In this document: piece by piece, positions 1 to 6,474 of the stretch
Layout of the letters: the number at the start of each line of letters is the position of its first letter
How positions within the stretch are numbered: position 1 is the first letter of the stretch
Source of the DNA: Chitinophagaceae bacterium
GTDB taxonomy: Bacteria > Bacteroidota > Bacteroidia > Chitinophagales > Chitinophagaceae
DNA length: 8,205 nt
Direction: 5' to 3'
Assembly: GCA_003534175.1 (NCBI GenBank)
Contig: DPFD01000033.1
Location: forward strand, 703-8,907
Program-made: the position numbers and the translations under genes
Notes under the pieces: model-generated
What the model saw: only the letters and a program-made list of their open reading frames with translations
Database searches by the model: none
What the model was told of the DNA's origin: nothing

Positions 1-1
1 T

Positions 2-325
2 ATCAGCTGGTGTATGGAATGGCGGGCATTGGGCATGGTGATGATCATCCCCACCCTTACTGCAGGAATTATCATTACCAGGCAGTTCTGGCATGAGATC
101 AGTGAGCGGTGCCATAACCTGGCCGTATTGCTATGGATTCTCGCCAATGCCTACTGGATGATAACCGAGTTTTTCGGATGGGATGAACTGTTAGTCCCGT
201 TCTTCGATATCAGCTACCGGCATTTTACCATCATTCCCTTCAGCGCGGGTATCCTGATCATGCTGTATTACTATCTGTGGTGGAACCCACGGAACAAAAG
301 TGTACCAGGCGAAGCGGCTTCTTAG
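2..325 (+). CDS. C-terminal part of a multi-pass membrane protein of unknown function (5' end outside window)
   Basis: The frame is open from base 2 (Ile-Ser-Trp-Cys-Met-Glu-Trp...) to the TAG at 323-325, with no stop upstream, so the ATG at 14 is probably an internal Met and the gene starts before the window. About 107 residues are visible. Three hydrophobic stretches look like membrane helices: one around ALGMVMIIPTLTAGIIIT, one around NLAVLLWILANAYWMITEFF, and one around FTIIPFSAGILIMLYYYLWW. The protein ends in a short polar tail (NPRNKSVPGEAAS). The HNLAVxxWIxANxxWMxxEFF wording resembles uncharacterised membrane proteins I associate with Bacteroidota, but I cannot name a family or function. 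It reads in the same direction as aspS, whose promoter starts 26 bases after this stop, so the two are probably separate units. Coding status is fairly sure from the clean membrane-protein pattern; the role is unknown. Confidence 0.7.
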   Translation: MSWCMEWRALGMVMIIPTLTAGIIITRQFWHEISERCHNLAVLLWILANAYWMITEFFGWDELLVPFFDISYRHFTIIPFSAGILIMLYYYLWWNPRNKSVPGEAAS

Positions 326-351
326 AACGTACCGGTTTCTGTCATTTACTC

Positions 352-359
352 TATCTTTG
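352..359 (+). promoter_or_regulatory. Bacteroidota-type -7 promoter element for aspS
   Basis: TATCTTTG at 352-359 is an exact match to the TAnnTTTG -7 consensus of the Bacteroidota primary sigma factor. It lies between the preceding stop (325) and the aspS ATG (383). Transcription should start about 4-5 bases after the element, giving a leader of about 20 bases. No clear TTTG -33 box is visible at the expected distance, so the call rests on the -7 element and its position. Confidence 0.6.
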
Positions 360-382
360 CCACCCTGCAAAACAGCTTTACA

Positions 383-2215
383 ATGTACAGAACTCATACC
401 TGCGGCGAATTGCGCATTCAACATCGCGATGCGGCCGTTACCCTTGCCGGCTGGGTACAAACCGTCAGAAAATGTGGTGCTATCACCTTTATTGATTTGC
501 GCGACCGTTATGGGATTACGCAACTGGTTTTCGAAGAAAGTTTGAATAACCTGCTGGAATCTCAGCCTCTCGGCCGCGAATTTGTATTGCAAGTTGAAGG
601 AACCGTTTGTGAACGAAGCAATAAAAACCCTAACCTGCCAACCGGGGATATTGAAGTAACTGTAAAACAGTTTACCGTTTTAAATAAATCAGCCACTCCG
701 CCCTTTACCATTCAGGATGAAACCGATGGCGGTGATGATTTGAGAATGAAATACCGTTACCTCGATTTGCGCCGAAACCCGGTGAAAAAAAATCTGGAAC
801 TGCGGTATCAGGTAAACAGAAGCGCCCGCAACTATTTGCATGAAAAAGGCTTCATGGAAATTGAAACACCGTTTCTGATTAAATCAACTCCTGAAGGAGC
901 AAGAGATTTTGTAGTGCCATCGCGCATGAATGCAGGCCAGTTTTACGCACTGCCGCAGTCGCCCCAAACCTTTAAGCAACTGCTGATGGTGAGTGGCTAC
1001 GACCGCTACTTTCAGGTGGTGAAATGTTTCAGGGATGAAGACCTGCGGGCCGACAGGCAACCGGAGTTTACTCAGATTGACTGTGAGATGTCGTTTGTAG
1101 AGCAGGAAGACATACTGGCGCTCTTTGAAGGAATGATTAAACACATCCTGAAAGACGTAAACAACCTGGATTATAGTGAGCAGGTGGAGCGTATTACCTG
1201 GGAAGACGCTATGTGGAAGTACGGCATCGACAAACCAGATACACGTTTCAACATGTCGTTGACCAACCTTCGATATCCTGCACACACCTTTCCCGGCAGA
1301 ACAAACCTGGCACACCTGATTGATGATGCCGGATTCAAGGTATTCGATGAGGCAGAAACGGTGATTGCGCTGAATGCACCCGGTTGTGCCGGATTCACCA
1401 GGAAACAAACCGACGAACTAACGGATTGGGTTAAACGCCCGCAAATAGGCATGAACGGACTGGTATTTATTAAGGTTCAGCCCGACGGTACATTTAAAAG
1501 CACTGTAGATAAATTTTATTCTGAAGAACGCCTGAAAGCGATTGCGGAAGCCACCCAGGCAAAACCCGACGACCTGATACTGCTATTGGCCGGACCTGAA
1601 GAGCGCACCCGTAAAGCCGCTGCCGAACTTCGTTTATTCATGGCCGAAAGACTGGGTATGAGAAAACCCGATGAATTCAGACTGTTGTGGGTGGTGGATT
1701 TTCCATTGTTCGAATATGATGCCGAAGGGAACCGTTGGGTAGCAAGGCACCATCCGTTCACCTCACCCAAACCGGAGCATATCCATCTGATGATTGACAA
1801 TAACCCGGTGATAGAAAATGCCGCTGAATACCTGAAACACCCGTATGCAAACATCAAGGCCAATGCGTACGATATGGTATTGAACGGAAATGAAATTGGC
1901 GGTGGTTCCATCAGGATATTCCAGCGAGCGCTGCAGGAAAAAATGTTTGCCGCCTTGGGAATGGATGAAGAAGAACAGAAACATAAATTTGGATTTCTGC
2001 TGGGGGCGTTTGAATATGGAGCCCCACCCCACGGAGGGATTGCCTTTGGTTTCGACAGGCTCTGTGCCATACTGGGAGGTAGTGAAAGCATACGTGATTT
2101 CATCGCCTTTCCAAAAAACAACAGTGGCCGTGATGTAATGCTGGATGCTCCTGCCACCATCGATGCCCATCAACTGGATGAACTGAATATCCGTGTGGTG
2201 CCTGTGCAGAAATAA
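383..2215 (+). CDS. aspS: Aspartate--tRNA ligase (AspRS), bacterial type
   Basis: This cytoplasmic class II aminoacyl-tRNA synthetase charges tRNA-Asp with aspartate using ATP. The 610 residues fit the bacterial form, which runs to about 590. The N-terminal OB-fold anticodon-binding domain covers about 1-110 (CGELR near the start, [10 protein letters not shown] at 23-32, [15 protein letters not shown] at 36-50). The catalytic core follows: motif 1 around [10 protein letters not shown] (156-165), the [10 protein letters not shown] loop (193-202), motif 2 [20 protein letters not shown] (216-235) and motif 3 GIAFGFDRL (552-560) with its Arg at 559. The bacterial GAD insertion lies at about 290-425. 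The C-terminal GRDVMLDAP is also typical. The start ATG at 383 gives [11 protein letters not shown], the usual N-terminus for the family. There is no Shine-Dalgarno site, only an A-rich leader. The gene has its own -7 element and a strong terminator, so it is probably monocistronic. The residue at the loop discussed for tRNA-Asp/Asn selectivity is Cys31, noted under findings. Confidence 0.98.
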   Translation: MYRTHTCGELRIQHRDAAVTLAGWVQTVRKCGAITFIDLRDRYGITQLVFEESLNNLLESQPLGREFVLQVEGTVCERSNKNPNLPTGDIEVTVKQFTVLNKSATPPFTIQDETDGGDDLRMKYRYLDLRRNPVKKNLELRYQVNRSARNYLHEKGFMEIETPFLIKSTPEGARDFVVPSRMNAGQFYALPQSPQTFKQLLMVSGYDRYFQVVKCFRDEDLRADRQPEFTQIDCEMSFVEQEDILALFEGMIKHILKDVNNLDYSEQVERITWEDAMWKYGIDKPDTRFNMSLTNLRYPAHTFPGRTNLAHLIDDAGFKVFDEAETVIALNAPGCAGFTRKQTDELTDWVKRPQIGMNGLVFIKVQPDGTFKSTVDKFYSEERLKAIAEATQAKPDDLILLLAGPEERTRKAAAELRLFMAERLGMRKPDEFRLLWVVDFPLFEYDAEGNRWVARHHPFTSPKPEHIHLMIDNNPVIENAAEYLKHPYANIKANAYDMVLNGNEIGGGSIRIFQRALQEKMFAALGMDEEEQKHKFGFLLGAFEYGAPPHGGIAFGFDRLCAILGGSESIRDFIAFPKNNSGRDVMLDAPATIDAHQLDELNIRVVPVQK

Positions 2216-2233
2216 TCACACCTACTGAATTTC

Positions 2234-2267
2234 ATCCGCTGCCGGTATCCGGTGGCGGATTTTTTTT
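2234..2267 (+). terminator. Intrinsic terminator after aspS
   Basis: ATCCGCTGCCGG (2234-2245) pairs with CCGGTGGCGGAT (2249-2260) across a three-base TAT loop. The stem is 12 base pairs, with two G-T wobbles in the middle. A run of eight T follows at 2260-2267. It begins 18 bases after the aspS stop, so it should end the aspS transcript. Its T run directly abuts the putative -7 element of the next gene. Confidence 0.9.
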
Positions 2268-2268
2268 A

Positions 2269-2276
2269 TACCTTAC
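2269..2276 (+). promoter_or_regulatory. Possible degenerate -7 element for the 2280 gene
   Basis: TACCTTAC at 2269-2276 matches TAnnTTTG except at the last two positions. It ends three bases before the ATG at 2280. Since the preceding hairpin should stop aspS readthrough, the next gene needs its own promoter nearby, and this is the best candidate. No -33 box is evident; that position falls in the terminator hairpin. Confidence 0.35.
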
Positions 2277-2279
2277 GGT

Positions 2280-2867
2280 ATGATGATACGAAAAACCACT
2301 GCATTCCTGTTGCTGCTATGCTGTATGCATTCCGGACAAACCATTGCACAAAACTCCGGCGCTGCCGATTCCTTCTTCAACCAGTTAAAGGTGCATTGTG
2401 GCAGGTCGTACGAAGGACGTATCATCAGCGGCGGCCGCGATGGTGACGGATTTACAGGAGAACGACTGGTGATGCAGGTTTTATCCTGTAAGGAAAACAC
2501 TGTAAAAATCCCCTTTTATGTGGGCAACAACCGTTCAAGAACCTGGGTGTTCACCCGGAACAACCACCGCATTTCATTAAAACATATCCACCGGCATGAA
2601 GACGGGTCAGATGATGCAATTACGCTATACGGTGGCACAGCTTCCAACTCAGGTACCTCATCCCTGCAATTTTTTCCTGCTGATGCATACACCTGCAACC
2701 TGCTGCCGGCTGCCTGTACCAATGTATGGTGGGTAACCGTGAGTGATACCTCATTTACCTACAACCTCCGCAGGGTGGGCAGCGAACGCGTATTCAGTGT
2801 GTTGTTTGATTTAACCCGACCCGTTGAGATGAAGGGCACGCCCTGGGGTTGGAAAGAAGATGAGTAA
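2280..2867 (+). CDS. Conserved secreted protein of unknown function
   Basis: The 195 residues begin with a signal peptide: MMIRK, a hydrophobic core TTAFLLLLCCM, then a likely signal peptidase I site after TIA (residue 23), leaving a mature start at QNSGAAD. The mature part is soluble and beta-rich by composition, with FFNQLKVHCGRSYEGRIIS near its N-terminus, NNRSRTWVFT at 83-92, a polar HRHEDGSDD at 104-112, YGGTASNSGTSSLQFFPAD at 117-135 and a PAACTNVWW stretch at 143-151. Four mature cysteines (40, 70, 139, 146) could form disulphides in the periplasm. I recognise the SYEGR...NRSRTW...HEDGS...FPAD pattern as a recurring secreted family, but I know no function for it. ATG at 2280 or 2283 would both keep the signal peptide. 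The gene lies between the aspS terminator and the GTG-started gene at 2940, with a 72-base gap to the latter. Confidence 0.85.
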   Translation: MMIRKTTAFLLLLCCMHSGQTIAQNSGAADSFFNQLKVHCGRSYEGRIISGGRDGDGFTGERLVMQVLSCKENTVKIPFYVGNNRSRTWVFTRNNHRISLKHIHRHEDGSDDAITLYGGTASNSGTSSLQFFPADAYTCNLLPAACTNVWWVTVSDTSFTYNLRRVGSERVFSVLFDLTRPVEMKGTPWGWKEDE

Positions 2868-2927
2868 GCCGGTGCAAAAGAATTCAAAAAAGATGCAGAC
2901 GATATCACCGCTGCACTTTCAGTTCCA

Positions 2928-2935
2928 TAAATTTA
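2928..2935 (+). promoter_or_regulatory. Near-consensus -7 element for the 2940 gene
   Basis: TAAATTTA at 2928-2935 has one mismatch to TAnnTTTG (final G to A). It ends four bases before the GTG start at 2940, so transcription would begin at or next to the start codon. No convincing -33 box is visible. Confidence 0.45.
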
Positions 2936-2939
2936 CAGA

Positions 2940-4193
2940 GTGAAAGCAGTGATTGTATTTTTTGTGTGTGTTTCCATGACAGCCGTTGCACAGGTGCCGG
3001 ATACCCTGCCATTCCTGTACAAAGACCGCCAGCAACTGGAGAGGACACTCGTGAAAAATGTAATTGAAAAAAACCTGTCGCTCCCACTGGCCGACAGCAC
3101 CGAATCTCGCTGGAACAGCGCCTTCTTTGCCCTTCAGTATTTGCAAAAACACACTCCGTGGATTGAACACCGCATCCGTTATGCCATAACGGAAATGCAT
3201 AAATGCAGTCCGGAATTTCAGCGCGGTTTACTCGAACTGATTTACGGCATGTATCCCCAAACGTTTCACCGTGAAGTGGAGGCGCTGTTGGAACAAACTG
3301 ATCATTCCAAAGTGTTTGCCATGGCCGCACACTATCTGTTGCTTCAACCCCGAGCCGGAATGCGTGAAACATTGATGGAACGTGTAACCGCCCGGATGCT
3401 TTCGCTGCAGGGCAATCCATGGATGGAGCAATTGCTTTTTCACCTACGTGATGAACCGGTTCGCATTCCTGATGCCTCTTCATTTTTGCAGCGCGATTAC
3501 TTGCCCGGACAGGTGCTCGTAATCAGCGTACAAAGAAAAAACCGCGATTATCCGGGATTAGCCATCGTACGCAATCGAGCCGGTGAGTTTATTAAAGACA
3601 GCACCGGAAAACTGTTCACTGTTCCGCAAATTGCCAGAAGCCTGAGCGGACTACCCGGCTACCTCACCAATGGCAACACACCGGAAGGACTGTTGCGTAT
3701 GGATGGTTATGGCATTTCAAAAGCCGGGGCCATTGGCCCTACCACTAATTTGCAACTCACCCTGCCCATGGAATATGATGCGCGGCATTTTTACCGTGAC
3801 TCCATCCAGGTAGACAGCATCGGTAATATTGATTTGTACAGGAAATTGCTACCCGAAGCCTGGAGAGATTATTTCCCTGTGTATGAAGCCTATTATGCGG
3901 GAAAAGCAGGCCGGCATGAAATTATCGCCCACGGTACTACAGTGAAACCTTCGTACTATCGTTCCAAACCATTTTATCCCTTCACGCCTACGCTCGGTTG
4001 TTTATGTACCAACGAAAGCTGGGATGATGCAACAGGGCAGCGGTTGGAAAGCGACCAGCTTAAACTCGTTCACGCTGTGGAAAAAGCCGGCGGGCCGGAT
4101 GGTTACCTGATAGTGATTAATCTGGATGACCAGCATCTGCCTGTACAGCCGGAAGAAATTTTATCCCTGTTAAAACGTGCCGGACAGGAATAA
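2940..4193 (+). CDS. Secreted protein with divergent YkuD/L,D-transpeptidase-like C-terminal domain
   Basis: The 417 residues start at GTG 2940. An in-frame TAA lies at 2928-2930, and the next Met (residue 13) would destroy the signal peptide MKAVIVFFVCVSMTAVA, with likely cleavage after Ala17. Residues 30-180 are mostly helical and rich in Leu, Glu and Arg, with no family I recognise. From about 188 a beta-rich region begins: GQVLVISVQRKNRDYPGLAIV, then NGNTPEGLLRMDGYG (244-258), GAIGPTTNLQLTLP (263-276), AHGTTV (330-335) and PTLGCLCTNESWDD (350-363). This order, TP-x-G, then HGT, then GC, follows L,D-transpeptidases, enzymes that cross-link or modify peptidoglycan in the periplasm through a Cys with a His base. 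Here His331 and Cys354 would be the pair, but the usual (S/T)HGC is TLGC, so the second His is missing. The assignment is inference from motif order; activity is uncertain. Other options are an inactive YkuD-fold binder or an unrelated cysteine enzyme. Confidence 0.75.
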   Translation: MKAVIVFFVCVSMTAVAQVPDTLPFLYKDRQQLERTLVKNVIEKNLSLPLADSTESRWNSAFFALQYLQKHTPWIEHRIRYAITEMHKCSPEFQRGLLELIYGMYPQTFHREVEALLEQTDHSKVFAMAAHYLLLQPRAGMRETLMERVTARMLSLQGNPWMEQLLFHLRDEPVRIPDASSFLQRDYLPGQVLVISVQRKNRDYPGLAIVRNRAGEFIKDSTGKLFTVPQIARSLSGLPGYLTNGNTPEGLLRMDGYGISKAGAIGPTTNLQLTLPMEYDARHFYRDSIQVDSIGNIDLYRKLLPEAWRDYFPVYEAYYAGKAGRHEIIAHGTTVKPSYYRSKPFYPFTPTLGCLCTNESWDDATGQRLESDQLKLVHAVEKAGGPDGYLIVINLDDQHLPVQPEEILSLLKRAGQE

Positions 4194-4200
4194 ACCGTCC

Positions 4201-4208
4201 TACCTTTG
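4201..4208 (+). promoter_or_regulatory. Consensus -7 promoter element for the rarA operon
   Basis: TACCTTTG at 4201-4208 is an exact TAnnTTTG match inside the 19-base gap between the stop at 4193 and the rarA ATG at 4213. Only four bases (CAAC) separate it from the ATG, so the transcript would begin at or next to the start codon. It also supports the ATG at 4213 over an upstream in-frame GTG at 4177. Confidence 0.65.
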
Positions 4209-4212
4209 CAAC

Positions 4213-5469
4213 ATGTTACCTCCCTTAGCAGAACGTATGCGCCCCAAACGGCTGGATGACCTGACCGGTCAACAGCATCTTGCCGGAAAAAACAGTATTC
4301 TCCGGATGTCGGTTGAACAGGGGAACGTTCCTTCCATGATTTTTTGGGGGCCACCCGGTGTGGGGAAAACAACCATTGCACACATCATCTCTCAAACATT
4401 ACATCGTCCGTTTTACAACCTCAGTGCCATATCATCGGGTGTAAAAGATATCAGAGAAGTAATTGCTGCAGCGCAGGATGCAGAGGGTGCCATTTTATTT
4501 ATTGATGAAATTCATCGTTTCAATAAAGGGCAGCAGGATGCTTTGCTGGGTGCTGTTGAAAAAGGCATTATCACCCTCATCGGTGCCACCACCGAAAACC
4601 CGTCGTTTGAAGTAAACAGCGCCTTGCTGAGCCGGTGTCAGGTATATGTACTAAAAGCACTCGACCGGGATGACCTCGAATCACTGTTGCACAAAGCGCT
4701 TGTACAGGATGAGGTGATGGCAGCCAGTAAGCTGGTACTCAAAGAAACCGACGCCCTGATTCGCATATCGGGAGGTGATGCACGTAAATTGTTGAATCTG
4801 CTGGAACTGGTGGCTACGCAATCCCCTCCGGGCACTACCATAACCAATGAATGGGTGATGCATATAGCCCAACAGAAAATTGCACTGTATGATAAGCAGG
4901 GGGAAATGCATTACGACATTATCTCTGCCTTTATAAAAAGCATGCGCGGATCAGACCCTAACGGTGCCGTATACTGGCTGGCCAGGATGATACAGGGAGG
5001 TGAAGATGTGAAATTCATTGCACGGCGTATGGTTATTTTTGCCAGTGAAGACATTGGCAATGCCAACCCGAATGCGTTACTGCTGGCTACCAACACGTTT
5101 CAGGCCGTTTCAATGATCGGGAATCCGGAAAGCAGAATTATTTTATCACAGTGTGCCATCTACCTTGCTACATCCGTAAAAAGCAATGCCTCCTACATGG
5201 CCATTGAAAAAGCACTGGAAACCGTTCTGCAGAAAGGCGATCTGCCCGTTCCGTTGCATTTACGCAATGCCCCCACCTCGCTGATGAAGAAACTGGATTA
5301 CGGAAAAGATTATAAGTACGCACATCATTATGAACAAAACTTTGTGTTGCAGGAATTTCTTCCGGATTCGTTATCAGAAACACGCTTTTACGATCCGCAA
5401 AAAAATGCACGGGAAGATGAGGTTCGAAAATTTTTAAAAGAACGCTGGAAAAACAAATATGGATACTAA
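4213..5469 (+). CDS. rarA: Replication-associated recombination protein A (RarA/MgsA), AAA+ ATPase
   Basis: RarA is a cytoplasmic AAA+ ATPase related to clamp-loader subunits and eukaryotic Mgs1/WRNIP1. It acts at stalled replication forks with SSB and recombination proteins. From ATG 4213 the product is 418 residues, close to the family's usual length, and starts MLPPLAERMRPKRLDDLTGQ like its relatives. The Walker A motif is GPPGVGKT (46-53) and Walker B is ILFIDEIHRF (94-103). Sensor 1 lies in IGATTENPSF (123-132), the arginine finger is probably in LLSRC (Arg141), and sensor 2 is in GGDARKLLN (Arg191). The C-terminal oligomerisation region is typical: MRGSDPNGAVYWLARMI (244-260), ASEDIGNANP (277-286) and PVPLHLRNAPT (345-355). 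An in-frame GTG at 4177 would add 12 residues absent from the family, overlap the previous gene and lie before the promoter, so I rejected it. The last 11 bases overlap the haemoglobin gene. Confidence 0.97.
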   Translation: MLPPLAERMRPKRLDDLTGQQHLAGKNSILRMSVEQGNVPSMIFWGPPGVGKTTIAHIISQTLHRPFYNLSAISSGVKDIREVIAAAQDAEGAILFIDEIHRFNKGQQDALLGAVEKGIITLIGATTENPSFEVNSALLSRCQVYVLKALDRDDLESLLHKALVQDEVMAASKLVLKETDALIRISGGDARKLLNLLELVATQSPPGTTITNEWVMHIAQQKIALYDKQGEMHYDIISAFIKSMRGSDPNGAVYWLARMIQGGEDVKFIARRMVIFASEDIGNANPNALLLATNTFQAVSMIGNPESRIILSQCAIYLATSVKSNASYMAIEKALETVLQKGDLPVPLHLRNAPTSLMKKLDYGKDYKYAHHYEQNFVLQEFLPDSLSETRFYDPQKNAREDEVRKFLKERWKNKYGY

Positions 5470-5854
5470 AAAAGATATTGAAACCAGAGCAGACATTCAA
5501 CGTGCCGTAGAATGGTTTTATGAAAAAGTGAAAGTAGATGAACACCTCGGCATCATTTTCAACGAAATTGTGGATATGCACTGGGATACCCACATTCCAC
5601 TGATTGTAGATTTCTGGGAAACAATACTGCTAGACAATCCCGTATATCAGAAGAATGCCATGGAAAAACATTTCCACCTGAACCATATTTACCCGCTGAA
5701 AAAAGTACACTTTGATGCCTGGCTGAAACATTTTCACGCCGCATTTGATGATTATTTTGAAGGCCCCATCACAGAGCTGGCCAAAAAGAGAGCAGATTCC
5801 ATTGCAGCCATCATGCACTTTAAAATGGAGGAACGTACAAAAAATAGCATGTAA
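5459..5854 (+). CDS. Group III truncated haemoglobin
   Basis: This 131-residue haem protein belongs to the truncated globins (2-on-2 fold), group III, the class of Campylobacter jejuni Ctb. Relatives bind O2 and are linked to NO or oxygen handling in the cytoplasm. Aligning by eye to Ctb places the key residues: Tyr B10 at 21 (in EWFYEKV), His E7 at 45 (HWDTHIP), the FW pair in IVDFWETILL (49-58), the proximal haem-ligating His F8 at 71 (MEKHFHL) and Trp G8 at 88 (DAWLKHF). The length and N-terminal FYEKVKVDEHLGIIF (20-34) fit the family, and no key residue is missing. The ATG at 5459 lies inside the end of rarA, overlapping it by 11 bases, which suggests translational coupling. The stop shares one base with the next ATG. 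The real substrate (O2 delivery, NO detoxification or sensing) cannot be told from sequence. Confidence 0.94.
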   Translation: MDTKKDIETRADIQRAVEWFYEKVKVDEHLGIIFNEIVDMHWDTHIPLIVDFWETILLDNPVYQKNAMEKHFHLNHIYPLKKVHFDAWLKHFHAAFDDYFEGPITELAKKRADSIAAIMHFKMEERTKNSM

Positions 5855-6327
5855 TGAACCCACCCTATCAACTGAATTGCCTTTCATTTGAAGCATTGAG
5901 CAACACACATCTTTATCAAATCCTGCGCGCACGCCAGGAAGTATTTATCATTGAACAGGACTGTAATTATTTAGATTGCGACGGGCGCGACATACTCAGT
6001 GAACACCTCTGGATATCAGAAAACAACGAACTGGCAGCGTATGCAAGATTATTACCTCCCGGGTTGGCGTATGAAGGAAGTAGCATTGGACGTGTACTTA
6101 CAACCCAACCCTATCGTGGAAAAGGTTTGGGAAAACAGTTGATGGAACAGGCGATTCAACTACTGGAAAATCAGTATCCTCAAAGCGCCATCTATATCAG
6201 CGCCCAGCAATACCTCAAAAAATTTTACAGCGATCTGGGGTTTGTATCAACCGGAATCACCTATCTGGAAGATGATATACCACACGTTAAAATGATCCGG
6301 CCGGCTCAGCCTACCGAAAAAAAATAA
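5854..6327 (+). CDS. elaA: ElaA-type GNAT N-acetyltransferase
   Basis: The 157-residue cytoplasmic protein is a GCN5-related acyltransferase of the ElaA group, which would transfer an acetyl group from acetyl-CoA; the natural acceptor is not established. Visible marks, in order, are LYQILRARQEVFIIEQDCNY (20-39) with the ElaA-type R-x-EVF-x-x-EQ-x-C pattern, DCDGRDILSEHLW (41-53), AYARLLPPG (62-70), and GNAT motif A, IGRVLTTQPYRGKGLGKQLM (78-97). RGKGLG in that motif is the acetyl-CoA pyrophosphate loop. AIYISAQQYLKKFYSDLGFV (112-131) and EDDIPHVKM (139-147) close the fold as in ElaA. The start ATG at 5854 overlaps the haemoglobin stop by one base (TAATG), so it is almost certainly cotranscribed with rarA and the haemoglobin gene. 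No terminator is visible directly after it. The symbol is by family resemblance, not proven orthology. Confidence 0.92.
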   Translation: MNPPYQLNCLSFEALSNTHLYQILRARQEVFIIEQDCNYLDCDGRDILSEHLWISENNELAAYARLLPPGLAYEGSSIGRVLTTQPYRGKGLGKQLMEQAIQLLENQYPQSAIYISAQQYLKKFYSDLGFVSTGITYLEDDIPHVKMIRPAQPTEKK

Positions 6328-6399
6328 ATTATTTCAGTTTTCTACAGGTTTGATTTCCATCGGATTGCACTTCAATGAATACCTGCGCAATAAACAGCC

Positions 6400-6468
6400 G
6401 TCGGTTTACGTTAAAAGAGTTATAACATACTTATCCTCTTTCAGGAGGATGGTGTGTAATAAACCGAC
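6400..6468 (+). promoter_or_regulatory. Foldable leader region upstream of the barrel gene
   Basis: GTCGGTTTA (6400-6408) is perfectly complementary to TAAACCGAC (6460-6468). Inside it, ATCCTC (6433-6438) pairs with GAGGAT (6445-6450), and ACATAC (6425-6430) pairs with GTGTGT (6452-6457) with one wobble. Together these form an inner hairpin of about 13-14 pairs with one bulged T, closed by the outer nine-pair stem. No T run follows, so it is not an intrinsic terminator. It ends six bases before the ATG at 6475, so it could influence translation if transcribed. No consensus -7 element is visible in 6328-6474; transcription may come from the elaA operon or from an unusual promoter. Function is inference only. 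Confidence 0.4.
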
Positions 6469-6474
6469 CCCCAA

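Noticed and set aside
1516..2160. Long minus-strand open frame inside aspS (214 codons)
   Set aside because: It lies wholly opposite the catalytic domain of a clear aspS gene, has low-complexity Ser/Pro-rich content, and shows no family motif.
2905..3483. Minus-strand open frame of 192 codons opposite the 2940 gene
   Set aside because: The plus-strand gene has a signal peptide, a plausible promoter and domain motifs; the minus frame has none and is rich in Cys, His and Arg, as shadow frames often are.
4177..4212. GTG at 4177 as an upstream start for rarA, adding 12 residues
   Set aside because: The extra residues do not match RarA proteins, the extension overlaps the preceding gene, and it covers the TACCTTTG promoter element. 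ATG 4213 gives the usual N-terminus.
6375..6425. 16-codon ORF starting MNTCAINSRR in the gap after elaA
   Set aside because: No start signal or coupling to a neighbour. It lies across the 5' arm of the leader stem and looks like chance.
6443..6448. AGGAGG as the Shine-Dalgarno site of the barrel gene
   Set aside because: It lies 26 bases before the ATG at 6475, too far for normal use, and is paired within the hairpin. Bacteroidota genes rarely rely on such sites.
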